A DNA stretch of 64,000 nucleotides from Camellia lanceoleosa (GCA_025200525.1 CM045762.1:79233217-79297216), one strand, 5' to 3'; numbered from the stretch's first letter, positions 47,301 to 58,420 are shown. The notes: generated from the sequence alone by a model not told the origin. Translations and numbers: made by a program.

Positions 47301-49261
47301 TGAAATATATAATTTCATATATTTATTATATATTATATATATGAATATATCATTCAAAAATAATAAAAAATGCAATATGACATTACTTTCTATAAATTTA
47401 TATGTTTTTTGTTTTATTATTGTATCGTAAGTTGTTTTGTTCAAATTTATAATTAATTTTAAATGTGTCTAATAGATAGATACGTGTGTTTAATCGATAA
47501 ACACATGTATCCTCCAAGTGTCTGTAAAGAGTGTCCGGATTTTTAAAAAAAAAATTAAAAAATAGGACACGTTTTGAAGAGTGTCGGGGAAGTGTCCAAA
47601 GAGCGTCGGTATCTAAAACGGACACAACACGGATACATCATATTCTTAGAAGTGTTTATAATTCTTAGGCTGAGAATTATAAGCAATGTGAGCACAACAC
47701 AATTCAATTAAATAATAGAAACTCTCAAATGACTAAAATATCTTTTAAGAAAGAACTGTAACTTAAATATCAAAATATTACTCACCTAACAATTACAATC
47801 TGAATAATGATAAACAATTGTAGAATATAAAAATACACACAATGCATTTATCTTCTAAGTGTTCCAAAACATATTAAAGTGAATAAGTTGCATTCCAAAT
47901 TATATAAAACATTGTCACTATGAAAAGATTCATCACATAGGTCATGTTCGAATGATTTGAAAAGTGTCACCAAAATGTCCGAAAAGTGTTTGTAAAAGGA
48001 AAATGTTTGGTAGCTCAAAATTTTGTGATTCAAATGGCTCAAATCTGTCAAAACAACGTCGTTTTACACTCATTTATACTCAAAACGACGTCATTTTGAG
48101 TGATTTGAGCCATTTGAGCCACAAAATTTTGATCTACCTAACATTGTTGTTTATAAAATATCTAATATTATGAACATACATTTTTAATCAAGTCTTATTG
48201 GAAAAAGTGTTGAACACGCTTTTTAAGAGTGTCTTGCCTTAGGAATCCACCTTTAAAAACTTCGTACTTGTAATTCAAGTAAATTCATTCTTCTTATTCA
48301 GAAGTCAAAACTTATTCCAATTAGGTTGCAATCCAATCCTAGCTAGCCCACACAACACCACACTCTAACACCTAATTGTTTCACTTTTCCTAAGATGTAA
48401 ACAAATTTAAGTAGAATTACTTGAAGTAAAAATTGATTGAAAAAATCGTAATGCAAGTAGAACAATTATATATTAGAATTCAAAAAATTGCAAACCTTTC
48501 TGTTCATCATCAGCATCATGATACTCCTGCTCCTCTTCCGGAACAGGATGTAGTTCCACCTCCACTCCGACCCCCTTCCTCACACTTCCACCGCCACAAT
48601 CGCCACCGTCCTTCTCATCGGGATGCCTAACCACCACCACAGGACAAATACAGTGATGCACGCAATAATCGCTAACCGTTCCGAGTCGTCCCTTACTGGT
48701 CCGCCTGGAGGCCCCAAACCCTCGGCTCCCCATAATGACCGCACTCAGTCCAAGCCTCTCGACCTCCAAGCACAACCTCTCCTTCATGTCGTGGTCCTTG
48801 ACTATATGGATCTTGAATGGAATTTGAGCTTCGACGAGAGGTTGAGAGAGATCGGAGGCCTTGGTGCTGGTGAAATTGTCGAAGTCGTCTTCGAGTTTTT
48901 GGTGAGACTCTTGGGAGGAGTCGTCGTTGGGATCGACATCGATAGCGCCCCAATCGGCGCCGTAGAGGACGGAGGTGGGGCGGACGTGGAGGAGGATGAC
49001 GGCGTCGCCGGGGCGGAGGTAGTTGTCGACGGCCCACTTGACGGCGAAGGCGCTCTCGTCGCTGAGGTCAACGGCGATGGCGACGCGGCGGTGGGCGGTG
49101 GCGGTGGGGGTGAGAGGGAGGAGAGAAGGGGACGACGGAGGGATGTGAGCCGTCGGCAGGTCAGCTTCCGGCTTCGGCTTGGGCTGGTGGTGGTGTGGGT
49201 TCATAACGCCTGCGGTTGGGTTGGCAATGCCTTTTTTTAATTGGTAATTGTGTGATTCCAT
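44400..49261 (-). CDS. Universal stress protein, PHOS32/PHOS34-like
   Basis: Proposed complement(join(44400..44428, 48496..49261)): 264 codons plus stop. Exon 1 ends AAAG|GTTTG (48496/48495). After 4,067 bp the acceptor TGCAG (44429-44430) opens a 29-nt exon giving ESDEGDHKK and TGA. Reading through the donor would give an unlikely GLQFFEF tail. The N-terminus has SP and TP sites (PPSSPSLLPLTP) of the kind MAP kinases phosphorylate in PHOS32. The USP domain at about 58-212 has RRVAIAVDLSDESAFAVKWA, VLYGADWG, IHIVKDHDMKERLCLE, the nucleotide-loop SAVIMGSRGFGA, then GRLGTVSDYCVHHC and CPVVVVRHP. The tail is acidic (PVPEEEQEYHDADDEQ). Family members are cytosolic AMP/ATP-binding stress proteins; PHOS32 is phosphorylated in defence signalling. 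GC content of exon 1 is far above that of its surroundings. Confidence 0.88.
45721..46166 (+). mobile_element. MITE with TTAAGAAGCA termini, copy 1
   Basis: Starts TTAAGAAGCACGGGCAC and ends GTGTCCATGCTTCTTAA, a terminal inverted repeat of about 17 bp. Both ends are rich in GTGTCC/GGACAC motifs (GTGTCGGACAC, ACACGTGTCCGACA) around an AT-rich centre. No coding capacity. The superfamily is not assigned. Confidence 0.75.
46552..46611. repeat. 30-bp tandem duplication in USP intron
   Basis: AAATCATTAAAGTAGAAAAG with CTCAAA(AA)C occurs twice in tandem. Confidence 0.8.
47030..47135. repeat. ~53-bp tandem repeat in USP intron
   Basis: Unit ATATGGCAGTGTTT then CTTTTCT(A/G)AGAGATT and ATAGGTGTATA, about 2.3 copies. 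Confidence 0.8.
47233..47650 (-). mobile_element. MITE with GGACAC motifs, copy 2 (inverted)
   Basis: Reverse-complement relative of 45721-46166: shared TCAAAAAATGCAAGA, the ATATATTATATATTATATATATGAATATATCATT core, GTTTTGAAGAGTGTCGGG and CACGGATAC. The TTAAGAAGCA ends are damaged (ACAGCACGGACAC at the left). Confidence 0.75.
48003..48147. mobile_element. Compact fold-back MITE in USP intron
   Basis: Two ~60-bp arms pair: GTTTGGTAGCTCAAAATTTTGTG on the left against CACAAAATTTTGATCTACCTAAC on the right, with AAAACGACGTC cores facing a short loop near 48068-48080. Confidence 0.8.
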
Positions 49262-49801
49262 CTATGATTATTAGTAATTAAGAGTGGTGAGGTGATAACT
49301 GTGTGTGAGAGAGAGGGAGGGGTGGTCAGCAGAAGAAATTTGAAAGAGGAAGCCAATTAATGAACAAGTTATTGGTCCGTCTTGGCTCCAGTATTATATG
49401 ATTGATAGGGAGCGTGAAATTTATAAATTTTTATTAAATAATTAAAAAATATAATAAATTTATGTGCCGTTTTGAAAATCAAAATAAAAAATCACGTTTT
49501 TTATTTTTGGTCAAAAAATGTAAGTGACAAAAACGTAACAAAATTAGTTTGAAAAGTTATAAAAATACAAGTATGAAATTACAAATTGAGGCCTATGACA
49601 AAAAAATAAAAAAATAAATTTCTTATATTGGATAATGATATTTTGGTCATTTTAATTTGATTTAACACCATAAGCAAATATTAAACTAAAAAGTCAAAAG
49701 TCAACTTATTACCAACTTTCCAAATCACTTTTCAAAAAGCTAAAAAACTTAGTAAAACGCCCAAAGCTAACTTTTTACTAATTTTCCAAAACACCCCTAT
49801 A
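49262..49801. other. USP gene 5' flank and AT-rich spacer
   Basis: 49262-49330 is the likely 5'UTR (GA-rich, on the minus strand CT-rich). 49640-49800 contains AAAAGTCAAAAGTCAAC and AAAAAGCTAAAAAAC motifs also found at 51880-52070, remnants of a shared repeat. No other gene. Confidence 0.5.
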
Positions 49802-50611
49802 TCTATACTATCTATATATTAAGGAAAAGGGTCTTTTAAAATCCAAAACTTGTAGAAGTTTCAACATGTCAATCCTAATTTCCTGATTTTTTAATATTTT
49901 TTTTTTAAAAATTGACTTGGTAATTGGTGATTGGTTCAAAGATTGTAATAATTACACTATTGATTACAATAAACACTTACTTTATAATAATTACACTTAT
50001 TAAATGAATAACGCAATAAATGAAATCCTAATTTCTTTACTTTTTGCATTCCCAAGAGACCCATGTAATTATTGTGTAAATGTCTCTTAAATAAATAAAT
50101 AAACACTTATTAAATTCTTTCAAACTCCTCGGTCAAACCCCATGTATTTAATTTATATATTAAAAAAATGAAAATAAATATAAATATGGTCTTTTAAAAC
50201 CCAAGACTTGTGGAAGCTCCAACATGTCAATCCTAATTTCTTGATTTTTTAATATTTTTAAAAAAAAAATTGACTTAGTGATTGGTGATTGGTTCAAAGA
50301 TTATAATAATTACACTATTGATTACAATAAACACTTAATTACACTATTGATTACAATAAACACTTACTTTATAATAATTACACTTATTAAATGAATAACG
50401 CAATAAATGAAATCCTAATTTCCTTACTTTTTGCATCCCAAGAGACCCATGTAATTATTGTGTAAATGCCTCTTAAATAAATAAATAAACACTTATTAAA
50501 TTCTTTTAAACTTTTCAGTCAAACCCCATGTATTTAATTTATATATTAAAAAAATGAAAATAAATATAAATATGTATAATTATTCTGTGCATAGCACGCG
50601 TGATAGTCTAG
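49802..50611 (+). mobile_element. Non-autonomous Helitron
   Basis: Begins TCTATACTATCTATATATTA after an A (49801) and ends GTGCATAGCAC hairpin, then TGATAGTCTAG, before a T (50612). This matches Helitron rules: 5'-TC, 3'-CTAG, a GTGC/GCAC hairpin about 10 bp before the end, and insertion between A and T. 810 bp, no Rep/helicase coding. An internal tandem duplication of about 358 bp (49831-50188 and 50189-50575) makes up nearly the whole body; the second copy has an extra ~28 bp. Confidence 0.75.
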
Positions 50612-51236
50612 TATATATTAAGTAAAAAGAGGGAGTTTTTAACCTCAAGGCCTGTAGGAGTTTTAATATGTCAATCTTAATTTTTTAATTTTTAATTTTT
50701 TTGTTTAAAAAAATTAATCTCAGTATTTATTAATTTCTCTCAACCCAAAAGACTTTTTGACTTCTCTCATAATTACTGCTGTACCTTTTTTAAAACAAAT
50801 AATTTGTATATTAAAAAAAAATTAAAATAAATATAATCTATATCTATATCTATCTATTTATTTATATCTATCTCTAACCTACAAATTTTGTGGGAGTTCT
50901 AATATCTGAACCTTAATTTCTTAATTTTTTTGATTTTTTTTTAAAAAAAAATTTAGCACTTATTAAATTCTTCCAAGTCTTTTTAACTTCTCCAATACAC
51001 ACTCTTTTTAACTTTTCACATACCTATTGCAAACAGTGAGTCTCCTTTTTATTTTTTCTTTCTTGACTTCTCACTTCTACACTTTCAACTTCAGTGACCA
51101 CGTATGCAAACAGTAAGTCTTCTTTTTGTTTACTCCTTCTTGACTTTTCTTTTTGTTTACTGTTTTAATATTGTAGTTAGATAGCGGATAAAAATATTTG
51201 TGATTTGTCTAGCGAATAAAAAATTATAATTTGATT

Positions 51237-52200
51237 TTTTAATATGATTGAAGTTAGATAAATATAAACCCTTACAAAGAGAAAATGTGATTATAATGAG
51301 TTGAATGATTCTTTTTTTTTAAAATGTGATTGTAGTTAGTTTAATACTTCTTTTTTTTCATTTATTTATTTTATTATGTGAAAAATGTGATGTGATTGTA
51401 GTTTGTTCAATGACTCTTTTTTTTAATATGATTGTTGTAATTAGTTCAATGGTTTTTTTTTAATGTTATTTAATCTTTTTATTTACCATTTTAATTTTAT
51501 TTTTGATTTTTTAATATGATTGAAGTTAGATAAATATAAACACTCACAAAGAGAAAAATGTAATTATAATTAGTTGAATGATTCTTTTTTTTTTTAAATG
51601 TCATTATAGTTAGTTTAATAGTTCTTTTTTTTCATTTATTTATTTTATTATGGGAAAAATGTGATGTAATTATAGTTTGTTCAATGGCTCTTTTTTTTAA
51701 TATGATTGTTGTAGTTAGTTCATTTTTTTTTATGTTATTTAATCTTTTTATTTACTATTTTAATTTTATTTTTAATATGATTGAAGTTAGATAAACATAA
51801 ACACTCACAAAGAAAAAAATGTAATTGTAGTTAGTTTAATGGGTTTTTTTTTTTAGGCCTCGTTTGGGGACTAGCCGGTTTAGCCAAAAAGTCAAAAAGT
51901 TACTAAACAAGCCAAAAAGTCAACAACTCATACCAAAAAGTCAAAGATTCTCTTTTCTCTCTAATTTTTGCACATCTTTTCGTAAAAAGCTAAAAAGTCA
52001 TTCCAAACAAATTAGTTTTTTTTAGCTCATATTTTAGCCAAATAACTAAAAAGTTACTAAATTAGCTTGTTCTCAAAGTGATTGAAGTTAGTCAATGATT
52101 ATTTTTTTCATTTATTTATTTATTTTATTATGAAAAAAATGTGATGTGATTGTAGTTTGTTCAATGATTTTTTTTTTAATGTGATTTAATCTTTTATTTA
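51237..52200. repeat. ~270-bp tandem repeat, about 3.5 units
   Basis: AATATGATTGAAGTTAGATAAA starts units at about 51240, 51512 and 51776; a partial unit follows at 52078. Each unit contains TTTATTTATTTTATTATG and TGTGATG(T)GATTGTAGTTTGTTCAATG. 51855-52075 interrupts the array (CCTCGTTTGGGGACTAGCC, AAAAAGTCAAAAAGTTACTAA), probably a separate decayed element. Confidence 0.75.
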
Positions 52201-52708
52201 CTGTTTTAATGGTTTTCTTTACAATTATTTATGAAAAAAATATGATTATAGTTAGATAGCATAAAAATAGTTGTGATTTGATTTGATTTTTTTAATTTAA
52301 TTTTTAAAGTATCAATTATTGATAATGATTAGATTGTATTTTTAAAAAAAATGTAATTGATTTTTTTAACTCACTGTGTTTTTTGAAAAAAAATTATTGT
52401 GTTTTTTTAACTATCAATTCACTTAATTTGTGATTGATTTTTAAGTCACTATGTTTTTTGAAAAACAAAATGGATTGTACTCATTAGGGTCACATAATGT
52501 ACCAATTATTGATGATGATTAAATTATATTTTGACCCAAAAAAATTGTAATTGATCTTTTTAACTCACTATGTTTTTTGAAAAATAAATTATTGTGTTTT
52601 TTAATTATCAATTGACTATATATTAAGCAAAAGGGGATTTTTAACCCCAAGGCCTGTGGGAGTTTCAATATCCCAATCTGAATTTTTTAAATTTCTTATT
52701 AAAAAAAA

Positions 52709-53262
52709 AAAACTCAGCATTTATTGATTTGGTCAAAATCCTCTGATCAGCATTTGTTAATTTTTTTCAATCTACAAGTTTTTCCACATGCTTGCATTTA
52801 TTGATTTGGTCAAAATCTCCTGATGAGCATTTAAAATCCTCTCATACAAATAATTATAGATACAATTCGTGTATAGTTACTGCAGTACCCTTTTTAATTT
52901 CTTCCATACATTATGGTTAGTGATAAATTTGTTAAATTATTTTTATAAAAAATCTTAAAAAAACATAATTTGTATATTAAAAAAAAAACTCAGCATTTAT
53001 TGATTTGGTCAAAATCCACTGATCAGCATTTATTAACTTTTTTCAATCCACATATCTTTTCATATGTTTGTATTTATTGATTTGGTCAAGATCTCCTGAT
53101 CAGCATTTAAAATCTCCTCATATAAATAATTATAAATAAAATCTATATATAGTTACTGCAGTATCCTTTTCAACTTCTCCTATATATTATGGTTAGTGAT
53201 AAAATTGTTAAATTATTTTTATAAAAAATCTGAAAAAAACATAATTTATATATTAAAAAAAT
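52709..53262. repeat. ~277-bp tandem duplication
   Basis: CTCAGCATTTATTGATTTGG begins both copies (about 52712 and 52989). Shared TTACTGCAGTA and ATTATGGTTAGTGATAAA blocks follow. Confidence 0.8.
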
Positions 53263-53535
53263 CTAAAACAAATATAATTAATGAAAAATATAATCACGTA
53301 ATTTTTATGATTAAATTAATAATTTTTCTAACATATGATAGCGAAGATGGTGAGACGGCTGTTCACGCTCGTAATCACCTTATAAATTTTTTATTTTATT
53401 TTATATTTTAAGGAAATGCTCTTTATATAAATTTAAAAATAAACTTTGTACGAGTCCCGCGTATCAGATGATGGACGAGTCCCAAATTTCAACTATCAGT
53501 TAAAAATTAATTTAATACTTATTTTTTAATTATAT

Positions 53536-54333
53536 TTTAAAGGATTGCTAAATATCTTTTTTTTATTATTATTTTAATAATTTTGGACCTCCACTTCTTT
53601 GGTCCTTTATCACTAAAATTGTTTTTCACTTTTATTTATTTATTTATTTTTTTATCTCTACCATAATCCCAAATGTACTTTTGAACCTCACCCTTACATC
53701 TTCCACTTACAACTCCTCTTTCTCTCGACAATGCCCCTTCCATTCTGGCAACCCTCTCTCAATGCCCCTTCCTCGTTGACAAGCCCCTACTCTTCCCTCC
53801 GATCTACACCTTCACACTTCTAGGACCTCTCTCACATTAATGAAGAGAAATCGATCAAACTGCGAGGTAGCGAGAAATCGACGAGGAATCGCACATGAAA
53901 GATAGAAAAGAAAGTAGATTCCGGAGAATGAAGATGAAGGTCATGAAAGAGAGTCGATCTGAGTTGCTTGTCGTGAAAAAGAGTCAATCTGAGTTGCTCG
54001 TCAATCTAGTTTCGAATCTAGGTTGCTAGTGAAGATGAAGACCATGATGGTTGGGGTCATGAGGGATGGACGTCATGACAGTAAGAAGTGGAAATGGTGG
54101 TTCCAGAGGCTGTCATTAGAAGTGGAAATAGTGATGAGTTGGTTGCCGAAGGGTGGGTTGGTCGTTAGGAGTAGAAGTGATGGTGGGATTAGGGTTTGGA
54201 TTAGACTTGGGAGGATAAGGATGGAGACAAAATTGAAATTTGAGCTTTGGACAAAATTAAAATAAAATAAAATAAAATGAGGGATCCAAAATTAAAATAA
54301 TAATAAAAAAAGTAGGGGCATTTAGCAACCCTC
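53536..54333. mobile_element. Putative Mutator-like non-autonomous element with GC-richer interior
   Basis: Ends are inverted repeats: AAAGGATTGCTAAAT then TTTTTTTATTATTATTTTAAT at the left, and the reverse complement (AGGGTTGCTAAATGCCCC) at the right. TAATTATAT occurs as a possible 9-bp TSD (53527-53535 and 54334-54342). The interior 53690-54260 is much less AT-rich than its surroundings and could be captured gene sequence. The open frame 54023-54265 has no recognisable domain. Confidence 0.6.
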
Positions 54334-55127
54334 TAATTATATATATAAATTATTTAATTTTGGATTAATTGTAGGAAAAATAACCAATAAATCCTATTTT
54401 ACTCTTAAAATTACTAATGAGTCCTATCAAATTTCTATATGGACAACTAAGTCCTATTTGTGATAAAAGGTTCTTAAAAGATTCATTACTCCATAATGGC
54501 GTGTCTTATCCTGATTTTATCCTTCCTATTTAATATGAACAACAATTTTATAAATAATACTATCTAAAAAAAATAATTTCATAAATAATTTCAACTTAAT
54601 TAAAATTTAAAATTTTAATTGTAAAAATTATAAATCTTATACTTATCATTTTGTTTATCAAAATTATTTAATTTGAAAAATTAAAAATAATTTAATTATA
54701 AAATTTCTAATAAATTAAAATTATTTATGAATTTTTTGATCATATTTTAATAAAAAAGATAAAATGAAAATAAAATATACTATTATGAACAATTGAATTT
54801 TTATAACAATTGATAAATAAATAAATAAAGATTTATTTGTTAATATTGAAATTTGATATAATTCAATAATAATTTTCAAAACAAAATAGAATTTATTGAT
54901 AATTTTTTCATTGTGATTTATGATTTTTAAAAAAAAACAATATCATAATTTTTACAATTAAAAAATATTAGTTTTCTTTTATCAAAAAAATATTTATGAA
55001 ATTGTTGTCCATGTTAAATGAGGGGTAAATTTGAGGTAACATCCATCATTATGGAGTAATGAACTTTTTAGAAATATATTATGAAAGATAGGACTTAATT
55101 GTCCATATTGAAACTTGATAAGATTTT

Positions 55128-57905
55128 TGTCACCCCCCACTTTTTATTACTCGGAAGTATTACCAAATCCATTATTTAATTCAATTTCAGAGATAACATG
55201 CGGAAATAAACTCTTTAGTCCAATGAGTGGAAATAAATAATCATCCTCTCATCCGAATGCAAATTAAATACAACATGAGCATACTGAATAAAATGCCTGA
55301 AGGCTTACATCATTAAAGAATTAAAAAGAAGGGTGTAACCCTTTTACATATATGGCATTCCGCCAACACGAAAGAGGCCCCGTGGCCAACAAATAAGAAG
55401 ATCCAAATCTTGTAGCACATCTTGCTTAACACCTGAAAAAGATTCAACAAAATAGGATGAACATATAGTCCAGTAGGGATCTTTACATAATCCTCAACAA
55501 TAACAACTTATAGATAGCTATGATCAAGAATGCTCAATCTCGTACTAGAATAATAATGTGGCAGTTTATACAAAAATATACATACATATAAACTTTTCTC
55601 AAAACAGTCAATCCATTCAGCGCTATAAGCGATTCATCTTTCATTTCATTTCATTTCATTATCCCTTGTTCCCGAACTTTCGTGACAATAACATTTCTTA
55701 GAAAAACAATTTCACTAAGCCCGTTATTTCTCTCCCATTTTCCATACTTACTATAGATTTTTCCTTTTTCAAAACATACTCTAAAATCCCAATTTTTCCT
55801 TCACACTTTCCCAAAATCTCAAAATGGCATTTTGATTTATTCCCAACACATTCATAACTATACATGCATGCCTTTAATAAAAAGGAGATAACAAATCATC
55901 AACATGTATATAATCAACAAATGAGGCAACTCGGTCCTCCAAAACTGTAACCATCGCAATCCATGATATACTCAGGTATACTGAGACAATAATAATAATA
56001 AAGCTCTACTCTACTTGCCATAAGCACAGTAAGTTAAAGATACACCTTATAATAAAAAAACTAGCCACATTCTCCAAACACAAGCTGGAAGGTAATGGTA
56101 CCTAGTCCAAGTTCTCCAGGCGTTAGCTGGAAGGCACTGGTACCCCTCATTCTAAGCGCGGTATATAACACCAACCATCTCAATATAACAAAGTACAACC
56201 AATAAGTGTAATACGTACACATGAACTATTCAAGATACATAAGTAATGTGTTGAAGTATATGAACACATAGGTGTGTGGAGTACATCCCCTATCTTCTTC
56301 CACACACTGGAGTACATCACCTATCTCCTCCTTAACAATTATACATATATAATGTATCATAGCACTTCATCACACACAGTATTCAATCAACGCCGGTGTA
56401 ATGCAAATACAACAATCCAATACAATAATGTCATCCTCCACCGATGACCAAGGACAAAACCTCTAGATGCATGAATTCAGTACACCTATTAGAAGACTCA
56501 ACTATCATGAGATCTTAACCCAACAACAATGCTAGTACGATAGGTAAAGGTGAAACCCCAAATGTGGGTATTCAACACATAATGACAGAATAGTTCAATT
56601 TCCATATTCATTTTCGAGACTCATATAGAGTTAACATTTCATTTTCCATTTTCACGGTCAACTTTCATGAACTTTCCAAGTCAACATGTTACACCACTTA
56701 TTCCCAAAAACATTTTTCCCATTCACAAAATCAATTCCATTCTTTTTATTTTAAAAAACCCATTCCATGGACAATAAAAGCCATAATTCAACTCGGTTCA
56801 ATACATTCATTTCAAAACAACCCCAAAGCCATAGTTAATCCCTTAGGCATTAAGACCTTCACCCAACTCATATTAACAATAGTAATTTACAATTATTGTT
56901 CAACTACCCTCCATTTTTAATTTACCAAATCAAACATAATTTAGGGCTTTTTTCTCTTTCCATCATAACGTGCTAATTTATACTCCAATTAGCCCAAAGA
57001 ACTATCAATGATAAAAAATAATCATTCTCAAACAACCAACCCCAGGTTCCCTCATATGGTTTCCAAAGAAATTCAACATGATATGATTTTCATGCAATAC
57101 AAAACTACCACATGTCTATCTATAGACGGAGTATTGAAAAAGAACAAGGAGAATCCCCTAGATCAAATGGAGAACCCAAGGAGAAGAAGAGCCAAACTCG
57201 GAAGTACTCCAATCCTAAAGTTTTTCGGATCAAAACGAAGCCCACGCAACCCTCTATCTTTCTTACAAAGAGATTAGGGTAGGAACACCCAAGAACTAGA
57301 TCAATCCCTAGAGAGAAAGTGAGTGTAAAGAGAGAGGGAGTCGAATCTAGGGTTTGAGACAAAAGGGAAATCAAAGAGTGAAGAAGAAGCTGCTGCTGGG
57401 AACTGATATATACGCTTCTCGCTCGAGCGAAAGAGTGGTCGCTCGAGCGACCAGACACAAAGAAACCTCGCTCGAGCGCACAAAGCCTCGCTCAAGCGAA
57501 CGAAGCTTCAGGTCTGCAACCTAGAAGCACGCTCGAGCGAAGAAACGCTCACTCGAGCGAAGAAGCCCAAAACATACAGCTCTCTCACTCGAGCGAAGAA
57601 AAGCTCGCTTGAGCCAAGGCTGCGTTTGAACAAAACCTGAAGACACGAAAAACTCGCTCGAGCGTACAAACACTCGCTTGAGCGAAGAAGCAACAACACA
57701 AGTCTCGCTCGAGCGAAGAGGCTAAAAACTGGACAGCAACCATATGCTTCCAATCACAACCAACCTGAAACGAACTTGCCCAAAACGTCCTATAACTCAA
57801 ATACAAAGTATTGAAGAACGGAAACAAGTTAAATACAACAATCCACATCTACGGAACCAAGTCCGAAATACAAAATAAAATGGAGGAAAAATCAGGATCG
57901 CTATA
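55128..57905 (-). mobile_element. Solo LTR H inside the Mutator-like element
   Basis: 2,778 bp, plus-strand start TGTCACCCCCC and end ATCGCTATA (CA to TA). TSD ATTTT (55123-55127 and 57906-57910). Removing it restores the right TIR of the host element. On the minus strand it opens TATAGCGATCCTG and carries its palindrome array within the first 500 bp, followed by a CT-rich leader (57370-57300), so its layout differs from the A/G family. Short internal repeats occur near 56085-56150 (AGCTGGAAGG) and 56275-56330 (GGAGTACATC). Confidence 0.87.
57415..57712. repeat. CGCTCGAGCG palindrome array in LTR H
   Basis: About eleven copies, most exact (TCGCTCGAGCGA-type), spaced 15-60 bp. This is the densest and best-preserved array in the window. 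Confidence 0.88.
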
Positions 57906-58107
57906 ATTTTATAGTCATCGTAAAAGCAAAATAGGACTTATCGGTTATTTTTCCCTAAATTGTATCCCATTGTCAATTGTGGTCCATAATTAGATAGAAC
58001 TTATTGATGTGGCACCAAAACGTCATTTTAGCTCAAAATTATTTCTTAAAAATCGATTAGACCCCTAAAATTATTATTTTTTTAAAAATATTAAGAATAA
58101 TTTTTTA

Positions 58108-58420
58108 GATAAATTACAAGTACACCCCCTGAGATTTACTTAAAATACGATTTGCTCCATGTAGTTTTGGAAATTACATCTTGCTCGTTAAAGTTTCTAA
58201 ATCATCAAGTCAATTAACAGTTTTTAATGATGTCACAAATTTATTTCAATTAATTATTCAGGTAATTTTATCATTGTTTATGAAAGCAGTTAGGAATTTT
58301 ATTTTTTAATTAATTTTGTTAAATAAAAAATTCTGATAATGGGCTATTTGTAATTTTTCAAATCACATGGGCTAACTTGTATTTTAAACAAACCTTAAGG
58401 ACTGTATTTGTAATTTATCC
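58108..58420. mobile_element. Mutator-type MITE, second copy
   Basis: 313 bp: GATAAATTACAAGTACACCCCC at the left and TGTATTTGTAATTTATCC at the right, same family as 34418-34761. Flanked by TAATTTTTT-like 9-10 bp on both sides (58098-58107 and 58421-58430, one mismatch). Confidence 0.82.

Larger units (their letters stand above)
44429..48495 (-). other. 4.07-kb transposon-filled intron of the USP gene
   Basis: GT-AG intron. It contains two related MITEs in opposite orientation (45721-46166, 47233-47650), a compact fold-back MITE (48003-48147) and two short tandem duplications. No coding exon is evident between, and direct joining of the two coding exons keeps frame. Confidence 0.7.
50612..53535. 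repeat. Helitron-related AT-rich tandem repeat tract
   Basis: No gene. Truncated Helitron-head-like motifs (TATATATTAAG then AAAAGGGG and TTTTTAACC(T/C)CAAGGCCTG(T)) recur at 50612 and 52615. The tract also holds the two tandem families listed separately, poly(T)/poly(A) runs and (TATC)n near 50835-50870. Confidence 0.6.
54374..57955. mobile_element. Mutator-like element with long TIRs, interrupted by solo LTR H
   Basis: Left TIR starts GGAAAAATAACCAATAA (54374). The right end is the reverse complement (CGGTTATTTTTCCC, ending 57955). Pairing extends about 180 bp through TCCTATTTTACTCTT, TATGGACAACTAAGTCCTAT and ATTCATTACTCCATAATGG. The 9-bp TSD is TTAATTGTA (54365-54373) and TAAATTGTA (57956-57964), one mismatch. 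Without LTR H it is about 0.8 kb and has no transposase, so it is a non-autonomous Mutator-like element. Confidence 0.85.

Noticed and set aside
48623..49240. 205-residue open frame on the plus strand
   Set aside because: It is antisense to the USP coding exon and is open only because of the exon's high GC and codon bias; no family resemblance.
57120..57848. Overlapping frames rich in Ser, Arg and Ala in LTR H
   Set aside because: A by-product of the CGCTCGAGCG array (LERA/SSERA repeats in several frames), not a protein.
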